A stretch of 38,574 bases of DNA from Tissierellaceae bacterium (GTDB taxonomy: Bacteria; Bacillota; Clostridia; Tissierellales; Tissierellaceae), in the NCBI GenBank assembly GCA_018434075.1, contig JAHDQA010000013.1:1-38574 (forward strand), read 5' to 3'. Within the stretch, counting starts at the first letter, position 1; every line of letters starts with the position of its first letter. The notes below the pieces were generated by a model. It saw only the letters and a program-made list of their open reading frames with translations, did not search any database and was not told the DNA's origin. This document shows, piece by piece, positions 6,560 to 15,275 of this stretch. A program made the translations under genes and the position numbers.

Positions 6560-7792
6560 TTGAAAATTAATCTAGATAGACTAGAAAACGATTTCAATTA
6601 CATCAACAGCATTTCATCTACTTCAATTGGATGCACAAGACTATCTTATAGTAAAGAAGATAAGAAAGTAAGAGAGTACATAATTAAAGAACTTGAAATG
6701 CTAAATGCACAAATAAGTATCGATTCGGTGGGAAATATTAGAGCAAAATTTAATCCAAACAAATCAGATAGCAAATACTTAATGATAGGATCTCATATTG
6801 ATACTGTATATCAAGGTGGAAAATTTGATGGATTGACAGGAACACTTTGCAGTTTAGAAGTGCTAAGAGTATTTAATGAGAGCAAAGAAAAATTAAATAT
6901 TCCCTTAGAATTTGTGATATTTGCTGAAGAAGAGGGATCTAATTTTGGTGTAACAATGCTAGGCAGTAAATACATGACAAATAAACTAACTTTGAATGAT
7001 CTAAAAAACTTATTTACAAAGGATAAGGTGAGTGCATATGACTATATTCAACAGATGGGATTTGAATTTCACCCAGAAATAGATAATTTCATAGATAAAG
7101 AGGAAAGCCTGGCAATGATAGAACTTCATGTTGAACAAGGGGGTATACTCGATAAAAAAAAGATGAGTGTTGGAATAGTTGAATCGATTGTAGGAATGAA
7201 TACTTTAGAAGTTGCAGTTAAGGGCGTTTCAAACCATGCTGGAACAACTCCCATGGATTATAGAAAAGATTCATTATTGGCATCTGCAGAAATGATAAGA
7301 AGTATGCCAAGTCTTGTAGAAGATTTAGCGAATGCAGTTATAACGGTTGGAAAAATTGATGTGAAGCCAAATTCATCTAATGTAATTGCTGAGGAGACAA
7401 TTTTTAGCGTAGATATAAGGGATGTGAAGCAAGATAATATTGAAAGAATCAGTGATCATGTTAATGAACTTTGTGAAAGAATTGCTAAAGAAAAAAATGT
7501 GGAGGTAAAAATAAAGCTTATTGGATCATCTAAATCAGTAAAAATGGATCAAGATTTAATCGGAATAATAGAAGAAGAAGTATTATTAAATGATATTAAT
7601 TATATTAGAATCAATAGTGGCGCAGTGCATGACAACGCTATGTTAAATGACATCATTCCCACTGCAATGATTTTTATACCAAGTATAGATGGCATAAGTC
7701 ATAGTCCATATGAACACACGAAAATGGAGGATGTTTTAATAGGGGCAGAAATTCTTTTAAATACGGTGAATAGAATAAATAGGAGGAATTAA
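6560..7792 (+). CDS. M20-family N-carbamoylase/amidohydrolase (hydantoinase/carbamoylase type)
   Basis: 410 residues, TTG start preceded by AAGGGGGTGG (6546-6555). The motifs of the bimetal M20 hydantoinase/carbamoylase group are all visible: metal ligands in MIGSHIDTVYQGGKFDG (about residues 76-92), FAEEEGSNFG (about 122), ELHVEQGGILD (about 191), substrate-binding HAGTTPMDYRKDS (about 228) and the C-terminal SGAVHDNAM and SIDGISHSPYEH. Known members hydrolyse N-carbamoyl-L-amino acids, beta-ureidopropionate or allantoate, releasing ammonia and CO2 or a free amino acid. Which substrate applies here cannot be read from the sequence. First gene of the sigma54 operon, one nt before the DUF5058 gene. 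Confidence 0.88.
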   Translation: MKINLDRLENDFNYINSISSTSIGCTRLSYSKEDKKVREYIIKELEMLNAQISIDSVGNIRAKFNPNKSDSKYLMIGSHIDTVYQGGKFDGLTGTLCSLEVLRVFNESKEKLNIPLEFVIFAEEEGSNFGVTMLGSKYMTNKLTLNDLKNLFTKDKVSAYDYIQQMGFEFHPEIDNFIDKEESLAMIELHVEQGGILDKKKMSVGIVESIVGMNTLEVAVKGVSNHAGTTPMDYRKDSLLASAEMIRSMPSLVEDLANAVITVGKIDVKPNSSNVIAEETIFSVDIRDVKQDNIERISDHVNELCERIAKEKNVEVKIKLIGSSKSVKMDQDLIGIIEEEVLLNDINYIRINSGAVHDNAMLNDIIPTAMIFIPSIDGISHSPYEHTKMEDVLIGAEILLNTVNRINRRN

Positions 7793-7793
7793 C

Positions 7794-8516
7794 ATGAAAG
7801 ATTACTTAAATATAGCAAACTCACCATTATTATGGATCAGTGCATTTCCAATCGCATTACTTGTCGTTTTGCAAGCACTGATTTTTAGTAAAAGGGCTTT
7901 ATCAAGTGCAAAATATGTTGGACTGAGTCAAAATGAAGCTAAGAAAGCATTTAAAGTAGGAGCTATATCAGCAATTGGACCTGCCATGGGAGTTTTTGTC
8001 GTAATGCTAGGATTAATGTCAGTAATAGGTGGGCCATTAGCATGGATGAGATTGTCAATAATAGGGGCAGCTCCTACTGAATTAGCAGCAGCTGGAATGG
8101 CAGCAAAGGCAATGGGAAAAGAACTCACTAGTCCAGAATACGGAATAATGGAGTTTGCAAATGCTACTTGGGTTATGGCATTAAATGGTAGTGCGTGGCT
8201 TTTAACTACAGGATTATTCTCTCATAAAGTTGAAGGACTTACAAACAAAATTTCTGGTGGAGATCCTAAAAAACTAGGGATTTTGATGATATCGGCAATG
8301 TGTGGTGCTTTTGGATATCTATTTGGGAATGAACTAATTAAGGTTTTAAATAAAGAAACTCGAGCATTTGCAATTTCAGGTATTAGTGCAGCTATCGCAA
8401 TGTTATTTTTAGAGAAAATAGCTAAGAAACACCCTAAGCTGGGTGAGTACAATCTAGGAATTGCTATGATAGTAGGAATGGCTTTTGCTGTTTTATACTT
8501 ACATTTAATCGTATAA
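7794..8516 (+). CDS. DUF5058 family membrane protein, putative permease subunit
   Basis: 240 residues with about six hydrophobic helices (about 14-31, 55-80, 122-145, 160-178, 190-207, 218-239). The opening DYLNIANSPLLWISAFPIAL and the GAAPTELAAAGMAAKAMGKE loop identify the DUF5058 family. That family is uncharacterised but regularly sits beside M20 amidohydrolases and a second small membrane protein, which is the arrangement here. Inference: with the 8529 product it forms a two-component carrier for the substrate or product of the flanking hydrolases. AGGAGG precedes the ATG; the gene follows the carbamoylase by one nt and precedes its partner by 12 nt, so the three are tightly co-translated. 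Confidence 0.8.
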   Translation: MKDYLNIANSPLLWISAFPIALLVVLQALIFSKRALSSAKYVGLSQNEAKKAFKVGAISAIGPAMGVFVVMLGLMSVIGGPLAWMRLSIIGAAPTELAAAGMAAKAMGKELTSPEYGIMEFANATWVMALNGSAWLLTTGLFSHKVEGLTNKISGGDPKKLGILMISAMCGAFGYLFGNELIKVLNKETRAFAISGISAAIAMLFLEKIAKKHPKLGEYNLGIAMIVGMAFAVLYLHLIV

Positions 8517-8528
8517 GGAGTGGGAAAT

Positions 8529-9197
8529 ATGGAAAATAACGACAAAGCTTATGAAAAAAATTTTACTCAACCAATAATTAGATATGGAAGATTAACAAAT
8601 TTATTGGGCATTTTTTTAAGTTTTATACCAGCACTAGTTATGTATTTTTATTACGATACTTTCCCTGGTGTTCAAAACATATTAAAAGGGTGGATGCTCA
8701 TTGCATCTATATATGGTATTTATGCAATTGTCGAACCAATATCATATTTTCCAATACTAGGTTTACCGGGTACTTATATGTCTTTTTTAGCAGGAAATAT
8801 TGGGAATATGCGTGTTCCTTGTTCCGCTATTGCACAAGAAGCTTTAGGAGTATCTCCTGGCACAAAGAAAGCAGAATTAGTTTCTACATTAGGCATTGCA
8901 GGGTCAATAATAACAAATATTATAATTGTTACAATAGCTGCAGTAGGTGGGGCTGCTTTGATGAATGCATTTCCTCCTATAATTATAGAAGCATTTAAAT
9001 ATGTTTCGCCTGCGATATTTGGAGCGATTTTCGCATTGTATGCATCTAAAAACTATAAATATGGTATCTTTTCATTAGTTTTAGTGGGCATTATGCTATT
9101 AGGGATAAAATTCCTGCCGACATATATAATGATACCAGTTGCAGTATTTGGCACAGTGGCTTTTGCTTTTAAAACAAACAGTAAGTCTAAAAAATAA
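8529..9197 (+). CDS. Membrane protein, partner of DUF5058 in putative transporter
   Basis: 222 residues. ATG 8529 has AAGGAG (8515-8520) 8 nt upstream; an earlier in-frame GTG at 8520 overlaps that site. About six hydrophobic helices are visible, with a conserved-looking central block PILGLPGTYMSFLAGNIGNMRVPCSAIAQEA (residues about 76-106) that resembles a re-entrant or substrate-contacting loop rich in Gly and Pro. I do not know a biochemical function for this family; it is seen next to DUF5058 genes. The protein is topologically similar in size to its neighbour, which supports a heteromeric pair. The last residues are basic (KTNSKSKK). Confidence 0.7.
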   Translation: MENNDKAYEKNFTQPIIRYGRLTNLLGIFLSFIPALVMYFYYDTFPGVQNILKGWMLIASIYGIYAIVEPISYFPILGLPGTYMSFLAGNIGNMRVPCSAIAQEALGVSPGTKKAELVSTLGIAGSIITNIIIVTIAAVGGAALMNAFPPIIIEAFKYVSPAIFGAIFALYASKNYKYGIFSLVLVGIMLLGIKFLPTYIMIPVAVFGTVAFAFKTNSKSKK

Positions 9198-9239
9198 CTA
9201 ATTAAATAATATTATTTTAAAATAAGAGGAGGCTTTATC

Positions 9240-10418
9240 ATGGATGAATTAATTAAAAATGTAGTAAATGACACAATAAAATGGAGAAGGGACTTACATC
9301 AAATACCTGAGGTAGGGCAAGAACTTCCTAAAACCAGTGAATATGTCTGCTCACAACTTGATTCTATGGGTATTGAATATAGTAAAAATGTGGGATTAGC
9401 ATCTGCTATTGTAGCGACATTAGAAGGAACCAAAAGCGGGGGAGGTAAAACCATAGCACTTAGAGCAGATATGGACGGATTACCTATTGCTGAGGAAACA
9501 AATCTTCCTTTTGCGTCAAAAAATGGTGCAATGCATGCTTGTGGTCATGATGCACATACTGCCATTTTGTTAGGAACTATAAAGGTTTTGAATCAGATGA
9601 AAGATCAATTTTCAGGTAAAGTGAAATTTTTGTTTCAACCTGCTGAAGAAATATCTGCGGGTGCTCAACCGATGATTGAGGCTGGATGTTTAGAAGGTGT
9701 GGATGCCATCATTGGGTTACACGTTGGCAATATTTCTAACTCAGGTGCTGCAGGAACTGCAATATTCAGTAAAGGCTCAATGATGGCTTGCCTTGATAGA
9801 TGGACTTTGAAGGTAAATGGTGTAGGAGCCCATGGAGCTTATCCTCATGAAAGCCATGACACTATAGTAATGGCAGGCCACATTATTTCAGCAATTCAAG
9901 AGATAATAAGTAGAGAACTAAATCCAGTAGATCCAGGCGTTATTACGATTGGAATAGTAAAAGGAGGAAGTGCATATAACATTATTCCTGGTAGTGTATA
10001 TATGGAGGGGACAGCAAGAGCAGTAAAACAGAATACACGAGAATATATATCTGAAAGATTAGGTTCAGTTGCTAAAAATATAGCGAATGCATTTAGAGGA
10101 GATGTTGAATATGAATATATTTTTGGTGCACCTCCTTTAGTTAATGATGAAGAATTTACTGAAAAAGTAATGGAAAGTGCAATGAAAGCGATAGGAGAAG
10201 ATAATGTAGTACTGATGGAAAGCCCAGTAATGGGAGGAGAAGATTTCGCATATTATCTTGAAAAAGTACCAGGAACTTTTATATTTTTATCAAATCCATT
10301 ACCTATAGATGGAGTATGTTATCCACACCATAATAGTAAATTTGCAATAGATGAACAATATTTTGACAGGGCAATAGCTATATTCGTACAGTCAGCAATT
10401 GATTTTTTAAATAATTAG
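9240..10418 (+). CDS. M20D amidohydrolase (N-acyl amino acid hydrolase)
   Basis: 392 residues, normal length for the M20D group (hippurate hydrolase, IAA-amino acid hydrolase, N-acetyl-diaminopimelate deacetylase, AbgB). Visible: WRRDLHQIPEVGQELPKTS at the N-terminus, metal-site RADMDGLPIAEE (about 75) and MHACGHDAHTA (about 100), catalytic FLFQPAEEISAGA (about 132), GLHVG (about 161), GAHGAYPH (about 197) and GGEDFAYYLEKVPG near the C-terminus. It would cleave an N-acyl amino acid or aromatic amide in the cytoplasm. GAGGAGG precedes the ATG. It is fourth in the sigma54 operon and complements the carbamoylase: together they could remove two different N-substituents from imported compounds. 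Confidence 0.9.
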   Translation: MDELIKNVVNDTIKWRRDLHQIPEVGQELPKTSEYVCSQLDSMGIEYSKNVGLASAIVATLEGTKSGGGKTIALRADMDGLPIAEETNLPFASKNGAMHACGHDAHTAILLGTIKVLNQMKDQFSGKVKFLFQPAEEISAGAQPMIEAGCLEGVDAIIGLHVGNISNSGAAGTAIFSKGSMMACLDRWTLKVNGVGAHGAYPHESHDTIVMAGHIISAIQEIISRELNPVDPGVITIGIVKGGSAYNIIPGSVYMEGTARAVKQNTREYISERLGSVAKNIANAFRGDVEYEYIFGAPPLVNDEEFTEKVMESAMKAIGEDNVVLMESPVMGGEDFAYYLEKVPGTFIFLSNPLPIDGVCYPHHNSKFAIDEQYFDRAIAIFVQSAIDFLNN

Positions 10419-10430
10419 TTAAAGAAACAG

Positions 10431-10475
10431 TATACTAAAATCCTTTCTATTTAAAATGGGAATGATTTTAGTATA
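10431..10475. repeat. 12-bp inverted repeat between M20D and acetamidase genes
   Basis: TATACTAAAATC (10431-10442) pairs exactly with GATTTTAGTATA (10464-10475), with a 21-nt loop. No T-tract follows, so it is not a classic terminator. It could be an RNA processing or stability hairpin that sets a different level for the last gene, or an operator. Confidence 0.6.
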
Positions 10476-10528
10476 ATAATGCAGATATGGGGTATATTTA
10501 CAATAGTAAATATGAAAGGGTGGTAAAA

Positions 10529-11830
10529 TTGGCAAAGCAAACAGTATATGTTGATAAACTAACTAATGGAATACTGGATCCTAATGAAGAAATGCTTGGT
10601 CCAGTAAAAGATGGCGGGACAATAATTGCTAATACTGCACCAGGATGTTGGGGACCTATGATTACTCCAAAATTAAAGGGAGGACATGAGGTAACTAGAC
10701 CTGTTTTTGTTGAGGGAGCAGAAATTGGGGATGCAATAGCTATATATATACAATCTATCGTAATCACATCATCCGTAATAGCATCTGGCAATGATAAAAC
10801 TATAAGTGAAAATTTCAACAGCGATCCATTTATTGATGCAAAGTGTCCTAAATGTGGAATACTAAACCCTGAAACAGAACTAATTGGAATAGGAGAAGGA
10901 TCTGTAAGATGTAAGAATTGTGGGGCTGACATATCACCATTTAAATTTAATAATGGTTATACTATGGCCTTTAATGATAATAAAACAATAGCTTTAACAT
11001 TAAATGAAACAGCCGCAAACAATGCTGCAAAAGACGCTAAAAATTTAATGGCAATTCCAGATCATTCAATTCAAAACCCAATTGTTAACTTTGCTCCACA
11101 TGACATAAATGGCAGTATATCGAGGATAAAACCCTTTTTAGGGCAAATCGGTACAACACCTTCAAGAGCTTTACCTGACTCTCATAATGCAGGTGATTTT
11201 GGTTCGTTCTTAATAAACTCTACTCATGAATATGCTATAGATAAAGAAGAATTAATAAAACATAAAACAGACGGTCATATGGACATAAATAAAACCAGAG
11301 CTGGAGCTGTAGTTATAGCACCTGTTAAAGTAAAAGGTGGTGGAGTTTATGTTGGAGATGCACATGCAATGCAAGGAAATGGGGAGATAGCAGGTCATAC
11401 AGCTGATGTTGCAGCAGTAGTGACTTTAAAAGTGAAAGTCTTTAAAAACCTTCAAATTGATGGACCTATCATTATTCCTCTTTCAGATGATCTACCTTAT
11501 TTAGCAAAGCCAATTGATGAAAATGAAAAGAAACTCGCAATGGAGTTGAGCAAAAAGTGGGGAGTAGATAAGCTAGAAAATACAGCGCCAATATGTTTTG
11601 TAGGTACAGGAGCTAATTTAAATGAGGCTATCGACAATGGTCTAGAAAGAGCAGCTCAAGTATTAAAAATATCTGTGCCAGAAGTTATGAATAGAGCAAC
11701 CATAAATGGTTCGATTGAAATCGGTAGAGCTCCAGGGACTGTTACAGTCACATTTTTAGCTCCTGTAGAGAAATTAAAAGCTGCAGGATTATATGACTTA
11801 GTTAAAGAACAATATAATTTATTAGATTAA
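10529..11830 (+). CDS. Acetamidase/formamidase with zinc-ribbon insertion
   Basis: 433 residues from TTG 10529, chosen because AAAGGGTGG (10515-10523) lies 5 nt before it; an in-frame ATG at 10487 has no ribosome binding site. The FmdA/AmdA family (PF03069) is shown by GPVKDGGTIIANTAPGCWGP, the PSRALPDSHNAGDFG block, VGDAHAMQGNGEIAGHTADV (metal and active-site region) and GSIEIGRAPGTV. Members hydrolyse formamide, acetamide or similar short amides to ammonia and the acid. A CPKCG...CKNCG pair (Cys 106/109 and 128/131, 18 residues between) forms a small zinc-ribbon-like insertion. It is the last gene of the operon, 111 nt after the M20D gene, and would recover ammonia from an amide formed upstream. 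Confidence 0.9.
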   Translation: MAKQTVYVDKLTNGILDPNEEMLGPVKDGGTIIANTAPGCWGPMITPKLKGGHEVTRPVFVEGAEIGDAIAIYIQSIVITSSVIASGNDKTISENFNSDPFIDAKCPKCGILNPETELIGIGEGSVRCKNCGADISPFKFNNGYTMAFNDNKTIALTLNETAANNAAKDAKNLMAIPDHSIQNPIVNFAPHDINGSISRIKPFLGQIGTTPSRALPDSHNAGDFGSFLINSTHEYAIDKEELIKHKTDGHMDINKTRAGAVVIAPVKVKGGGVYVGDAHAMQGNGEIAGHTADVAAVVTLKVKVFKNLQIDGPIIIPLSDDLPYLAKPIDENEKKLAMELSKKWGVDKLENTAPICFVGTGANLNEAIDNGLERAAQVLKISVPEVMNRATINGSIEIGRAPGTVTVTFLAPVEKLKAAGLYDLVKEQYNLLD

Positions 11831-11831
11831 T

Positions 11832-12021
11832 CATTAAACAGGGCAACGAGGGTAACTTTACATCTATTTAGAAACTGGACTATCAGGTGCAAATTGATGA
11901 TTGCAGCTACGGCAGAGATATTTCTGACGACAATATTAATCTTTGCCATAACTATAAAACGAATGAATATTGTTGCACTTTGGACATTTTATTGAAACAA
12001 TTTTTTATATGAGGACTTCAT
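11832..12021 (-). pseudogene. Decayed zinc-ribbon transposase N-terminus
   Basis: The minus strand from ATG 12021 reads MKSSYKK, then (after a 1-nt shift in an A run) IVSIKCPKCNNIHSFYSYGK, stop, YCRQKYLCRSCNHQFAPDS, stop, and SYPRCPV. The CPKC...CRSC ribbon followed by HQFAPD is typical of the N-terminus of clostridial DDE transposases (intact copies read GKDKxGxQKYxCKxCxHQFAPD). One frameshift and three in-frame stops show it is dead. This relic fills most of the 300-bp gap after the acetamidase gene. Confidence 0.75.
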
Positions 12022-12132
12022 CCTTTCTGGGAGGTATTTGTTTTTATGCAAGAACATTGTACCATAGAGAGTTTGGAGTCCTCAATTTTCATTTAAGTTT
12101 ACAAAACGTGAAATACGGAAAGGAGTGATTTA

Positions 12133-12795
12133 ATGAGAGCTTTGATGGAGTCGCTTTTTGATATAATTTATTTAGTTTTTGTCATATCTATGGGATTTTA
12201 TTTGATCGCTAAGAACAACAAAAATACTAATTCAAGATTGTTTGGGATTATGGCTGTTATACTGGGATTTGGAGAAGCTTTTCACCTTGTGCCTAGAATA
12301 CTTGCTTTAAATACTGCAAACGGATTTGAAGTTTATAGAAATTCATTGGGCATTGGCAAAGCTGTAACCTCGGTAACTATGACAATTTTTTACATCATAC
12401 TTTATTATATATTTAAAAATAGATATAATATAAAAAGCAAAACGCTAGATTTGTGTATTTGGATATTAGGGATAATAAGAGTTATTTTGACGGCATTGCC
12501 TCAAAACAAGTGGACAAGTGAAATACAGCCATTAAGTTGGGGAATTTATAGGAATATACCATTTGTGATAATGGGTATTATTATGATCGCCTTGGCATAT
12601 AAGTATGCAAAAGAGCATAAAGATAAGAGCTTCAAAAATATGTATCTAGCAATTTTTTTGTCTTTTATTTTTTATATACCTGTAGTACTCTGGGGAGATG
12701 TTTATCCTTTGATAGGAATGTTGATGATACCAAAGACTTTAATGTATGTATGGATAGTCACAATGGGGTATAAAGACTATAAGGGCAGTAAATAG
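12133..12795 (+). CDS. Seven-helix membrane protein of unknown function
   Basis: 220 residues with about seven hydrophobic segments (about 8-26, 38-58, 75-95, 106-122, 138-156, 170-188, 193-212) and basic loops between them. I do not recognise the family. Polar residues inside the membrane region (GFGEAFHLVPRI in helix 2, LPQNKW before helix 5) may mark a binding site. AAGGAG precedes the ATG. The gene is 19 nt before the DUF4825 lipoprotein gene and shares its terminator, so the two probably work together at the membrane. No enzymatic motif is visible. Confidence 0.6.
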   Translation: MRALMESLFDIIYLVFVISMGFYLIAKNNKNTNSRLFGIMAVILGFGEAFHLVPRILALNTANGFEVYRNSLGIGKAVTSVTMTIFYIILYYIFKNRYNIKSKTLDLCIWILGIIRVILTALPQNKWTSEIQPLSWGIYRNIPFVIMGIIMIALAYKYAKEHKDKSFKNMYLAIFLSFIFYIPVVLWGDVYPLIGMLMIPKTLMYVWIVTMGYKDYKGSK

Positions 12796-12814
12796 TTTTA
12801 TAGGAGTGAATACC

Positions 12815-13318
12815 GTGTTTAAATTAGGAAGAAAGAAAGCTGCATTTGTGATGGCTTTCATATTAATTACAAGCCTATTGTCAGCTTGTAATTCTGAAGA
12901 AAAAAGTTTAGCAGAGAATTTATACAGCTACAAGACTAGTTTTGTAGGAGACAACTCTAAAGTTGGAAATATTGTAAACAAGTTGCCATTTCCCAATGAT
13001 TACGCTGTAAACACTATTGAAATCATATCTGGAGAAGAACCTTATGGACTCAAAATATATTTTGATAGTACAGCTAAGGATGCAAGTATAAAAGATTTTG
13101 ACAAGGATAGTGCGATATTGTTTTCTCTAATTGACAATTTAAGCTATATCACTTATGCGTATACTATAAACGATAAAGACATAAGTATAGGAACTATATA
13201 TAAGGAAGAAATTGATGAAATTACTAAAAAAGATTTTGATATGACAACTACAGAAATTGGAAGTAATTATGACAATTTTAATATATTGATAGAAAAATAC
13301 ATTGAAAATGTAGAATAA
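12815..13318 (+). CDS. DUF4825 domain lipoprotein
   Basis: 167 residues from GTG 12815, chosen because TAGGAG (12801-12806) is 8 nt upstream; an in-frame GTG at 12806 overlaps it. The N-terminus has KKAAFVMAFILITSLLSAC, a signal peptide ending in a lipobox (LSAC, Cys about 25), so the protein should be lipid-anchored on the outer face of the membrane. The mature part opens LYSYKTSFVGDNSKVGNIV and later EPYGLKIYFDS, the DUF4825 pattern. DUF4825 has no established biochemical role; in other Firmicutes it appears in proteins linked to beta-lactam-sensor-type membrane proteins. Its terminator is at 13317. Confidence 0.82.
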   Translation: MFKLGRKKAAFVMAFILITSLLSACNSEEKSLAENLYSYKTSFVGDNSKVGNIVNKLPFPNDYAVNTIEIISGEEPYGLKIYFDSTAKDASIKDFDKDSAILFSLIDNLSYITYAYTINDKDISIGTIYKEEIDEITKKDFDMTTTEIGSNYDNFNILIEKYIENVE

Positions 13319-13350
13319 ATATCACCTTTTGGTGATATTTTATTTTTTTG
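13317..13350 (+). terminator. Rho-independent terminator
   Basis: Stem AAATATCACC (13317-13326) and GGTGATATTT (13331-13340) around a TTTT loop, followed by TATTTTTTT. It starts at the stop codon of the DUF4825 gene. Confidence 0.85.
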
Positions 13351-13388
13351 ATATACTTAATTTATAAAATAAAAAGTGAGGGTTTCTT

Positions 13389-15086
13389 ATGCCAGAGAAA
13401 GATATATCTTCATACGAAGTAGCAAATGCTTTTGATTCTGGAATTATTATTCTAGATAAGATGTTTAAGGTTGTATATACTAATAAAAGGGCTAAAAGAC
13501 TGCTTAAGAAAGATACTAATGAGTTTGAATACGATTTGTTGCTGAAAGAGATAATTTCAGAGATAAAGATAATTGATTACACAAATGAAACTGCTATTAG
13601 AAAGAAAATAAAATATCTTGATTTGGAATACATGTTCCATATATCAAGAGTTGAAATCAAAAAAGAAGTGTATGTGTTAGTAAATTTTAATGAACTGGAT
13701 TTGTGCAAGAGTGTAATAGGCACTATAAATACTGAAATGGAAGCTTCTTCTCTTTTAAAAACCATAATGGAGGCTACAAACGATTGTATTGTATATGTCA
13801 ATAAAGAAGGGTACATTGAGATGCTTAGCAATGCCTATGCAGAGTTTTTAAATGTGGATAGAGACGACTCAATAGGCAAGCATGTCACAGAAGTTATTGA
13901 AAATACTAGGATGCATGAAGTTGCTAAATTGGGTGTCGAAGAGGTAGCACAGGTTCAGGAAATAAATGGCAGAAAAATGATTGCAACTCGTATTCCGGTT
14001 TATGTCAATGGAAGGATTGTTGGTGCAGTTGGCAAAGTGTTATTTAGAGATTTAGATGAATTAGAGCAGCTTTACACAAAAGTTTACAAGATAGAAAAAG
14101 AATTGAACATGTATAAAAATGAATTTAAAAAGATAAATTCAGCGAAATACGAGTTAGATAGCATAATCGGAGAATCAAGAGAAATTAAAGAATTAAAAGA
14201 ACTTACTAAAAGAATAGCAAATACTAATTCAAATGTCTTAATATTAGGAGAAACTGGTACGGGTAAAGAACTATTTGCTAATGCAATTCATTCTTTGAGC
14301 AAGCGTAAAGATGGGCCTTTTATCAAAGTTAACTGTGGTTCAATACCCAGTGAACTTCTAGAATCAGAATTATTTGGATATGAAGAGGGTGCATTTACTG
14401 GTGCTAAAAAAGGTGGAAAGATAGGGAAATTTAAAGCTGCAGACGGCGGGAGCATATTTTTAGACGAAATCGCTGATCTACCGATGAACATGCAAGTAAA
14501 GTTATTGAGGGTGCTGCAAGAAAAAGAAATAGAAAAAATAGGGTCAAATACACCTGAGAAAATAGATGTAAGGATAATATCAGCTACCAATAAGGACTTG
14601 GAAGAAATGATAAAGAAAGGTGAATTTAGACTTGATTTATACTACAGGCTAAATGTCGTAAGCATGGTAATACCTCCATTGAGGAAAAGAAAAGAAGACA
14701 TAGCGGTGCTTTCAAATAAACTAATTGAGGAAATATCAAAAGAAGAGAAAATCAAAGTCGACGGAATAAGCAAGGGAGCATTGGATTTATTGAAAAAATA
14801 CGATTGGCCCGGAAATGTAAGAGAACTAGAAAATGTTTTGGAAAGGGCGATTAATTATTTAGATGGAGAGACTATCATAAAGATCAAGCATTTACCTATG
14901 AAAATATCAGGTTTGAAAGAAGACAGGGAGCTAAAGAGCTTAAAAGAAGAAATGGAGGAACATGAAAAGGAGATAGTATCAAACGCATTGCTAGCATCTA
15001 ATGGGAATAAGACAAAAGCTGCGGAGATTTTAAAAATCAGCAGAACTGCTTTGTATGAAAAAATCGAAAAATATAACTTGGAGTGA
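13389..15086 (+). CDS. Sigma54-dependent PAS-AAA-Fis activator
   Basis: 565 residues. Two sensor regions precede the AAA domain: a PAS-like segment at about 8-105 and a second PAS at about 115-225 ([20 protein letters not shown]), then a coiled linker. The AAA+ domain at about 258-490 has Walker [12 protein letters not shown], the full [15 protein letters not shown] loop, Walker [12 protein letters not shown] and [15 protein letters not shown]. The C-terminal Fis-type HTH reads [20 protein letters not shown]. All motifs are consensus, so it should be an active bacterial enhancer-binding protein. A -24/-12 promoter lies 280 bp downstream before the 3-hydroxybutyrate genes, which are the probable target. 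The signal may be 3-hydroxybutyrate or a related acid, by context only. Confidence 0.93.
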   Translation: MPEKDISSYEVANAFDSGIIILDKMFKVVYTNKRAKRLLKKDTNEFEYDLLLKEIISEIKIIDYTNETAIRKKIKYLDLEYMFHISRVEIKKEVYVLVNFNELDLCKSVIGTINTEMEASSLLKTIMEATNDCIVYVNKEGYIEMLSNAYAEFLNVDRDDSIGKHVTEVIENTRMHEVAKLGVEEVAQVQEINGRKMIATRIPVYVNGRIVGAVGKVLFRDLDELEQLYTKVYKIEKELNMYKNEFKKINSAKYELDSIIGESREIKELKELTKRIANTNSNVLILGETGTGKELFANAIHSLSKRKDGPFIKVNCGSIPSELLESELFGYEEGAFTGAKKGGKIGKFKAADGGSIFLDEIADLPMNMQVKLLRVLQEKEIEKIGSNTPEKIDVRIISATNKDLEEMIKKGEFRLDLYYRLNVVSMVIPPLRKRKEDIAVLSNKLIEEISKEEKIKVDGISKGALDLLKKYDWPGNVRELENVLERAINYLDGETIIKIKHLPMKISGLKEDRELKSLKEEMEEHEKEIVSNALLASNGNKTKAAEILKISRTALYEKIEKYNLE

Positions 15087-15121
15087 TGTTATATATTTAT
15101 CATAGTCAATAAATTAAAGGA

Positions 15122-15205
15122 TTATTTACAATACAACAAAAATGGGCTAGAAAATGTTAACTTTAGTTTACATTTCACTCCAATAAACTGATATATTGTA
15201 AATAA
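15122..15205. promoter_or_regulatory. Candidate enhancer sites: nested inverted repeats
   Basis: TTATTTACAATA (15122-15133) is the exact reverse complement of TATTGTAAATAA (15194-15205). Between them AATGTTAAC (15153-15161) pairs with GTTTACATT (15166-15174) at eight of nine positions. All share a TGTWAA/TTWACA core. They lie 160-245 bp before the -24 element, within range of a sigma54 activator. Binding by the 13389 regulator is inferred. Confidence 0.45.
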
Positions 15206-15275
15206 AACATGACATTTCTTCTATATTCTTATATTCTGAAATAATAAAATTTTATAAAAGCAATAGTTTTACTTT

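Noticed and set aside
8690-8998. 102-codon plus-strand frame inside the permease gene
   Set aside because: Cys/Tyr/Arg-rich out-of-frame shadow of the 8529 membrane protein gene; no start signal.
11864-12010. Plus-strand open stretch rich in Cys (DDCSYGRD ... EYCCTL) that could be taken for a small peptide gene
   Set aside because: No start codon with a ribosome binding site; it is the antisense of the decayed zinc-ribbon transposase.
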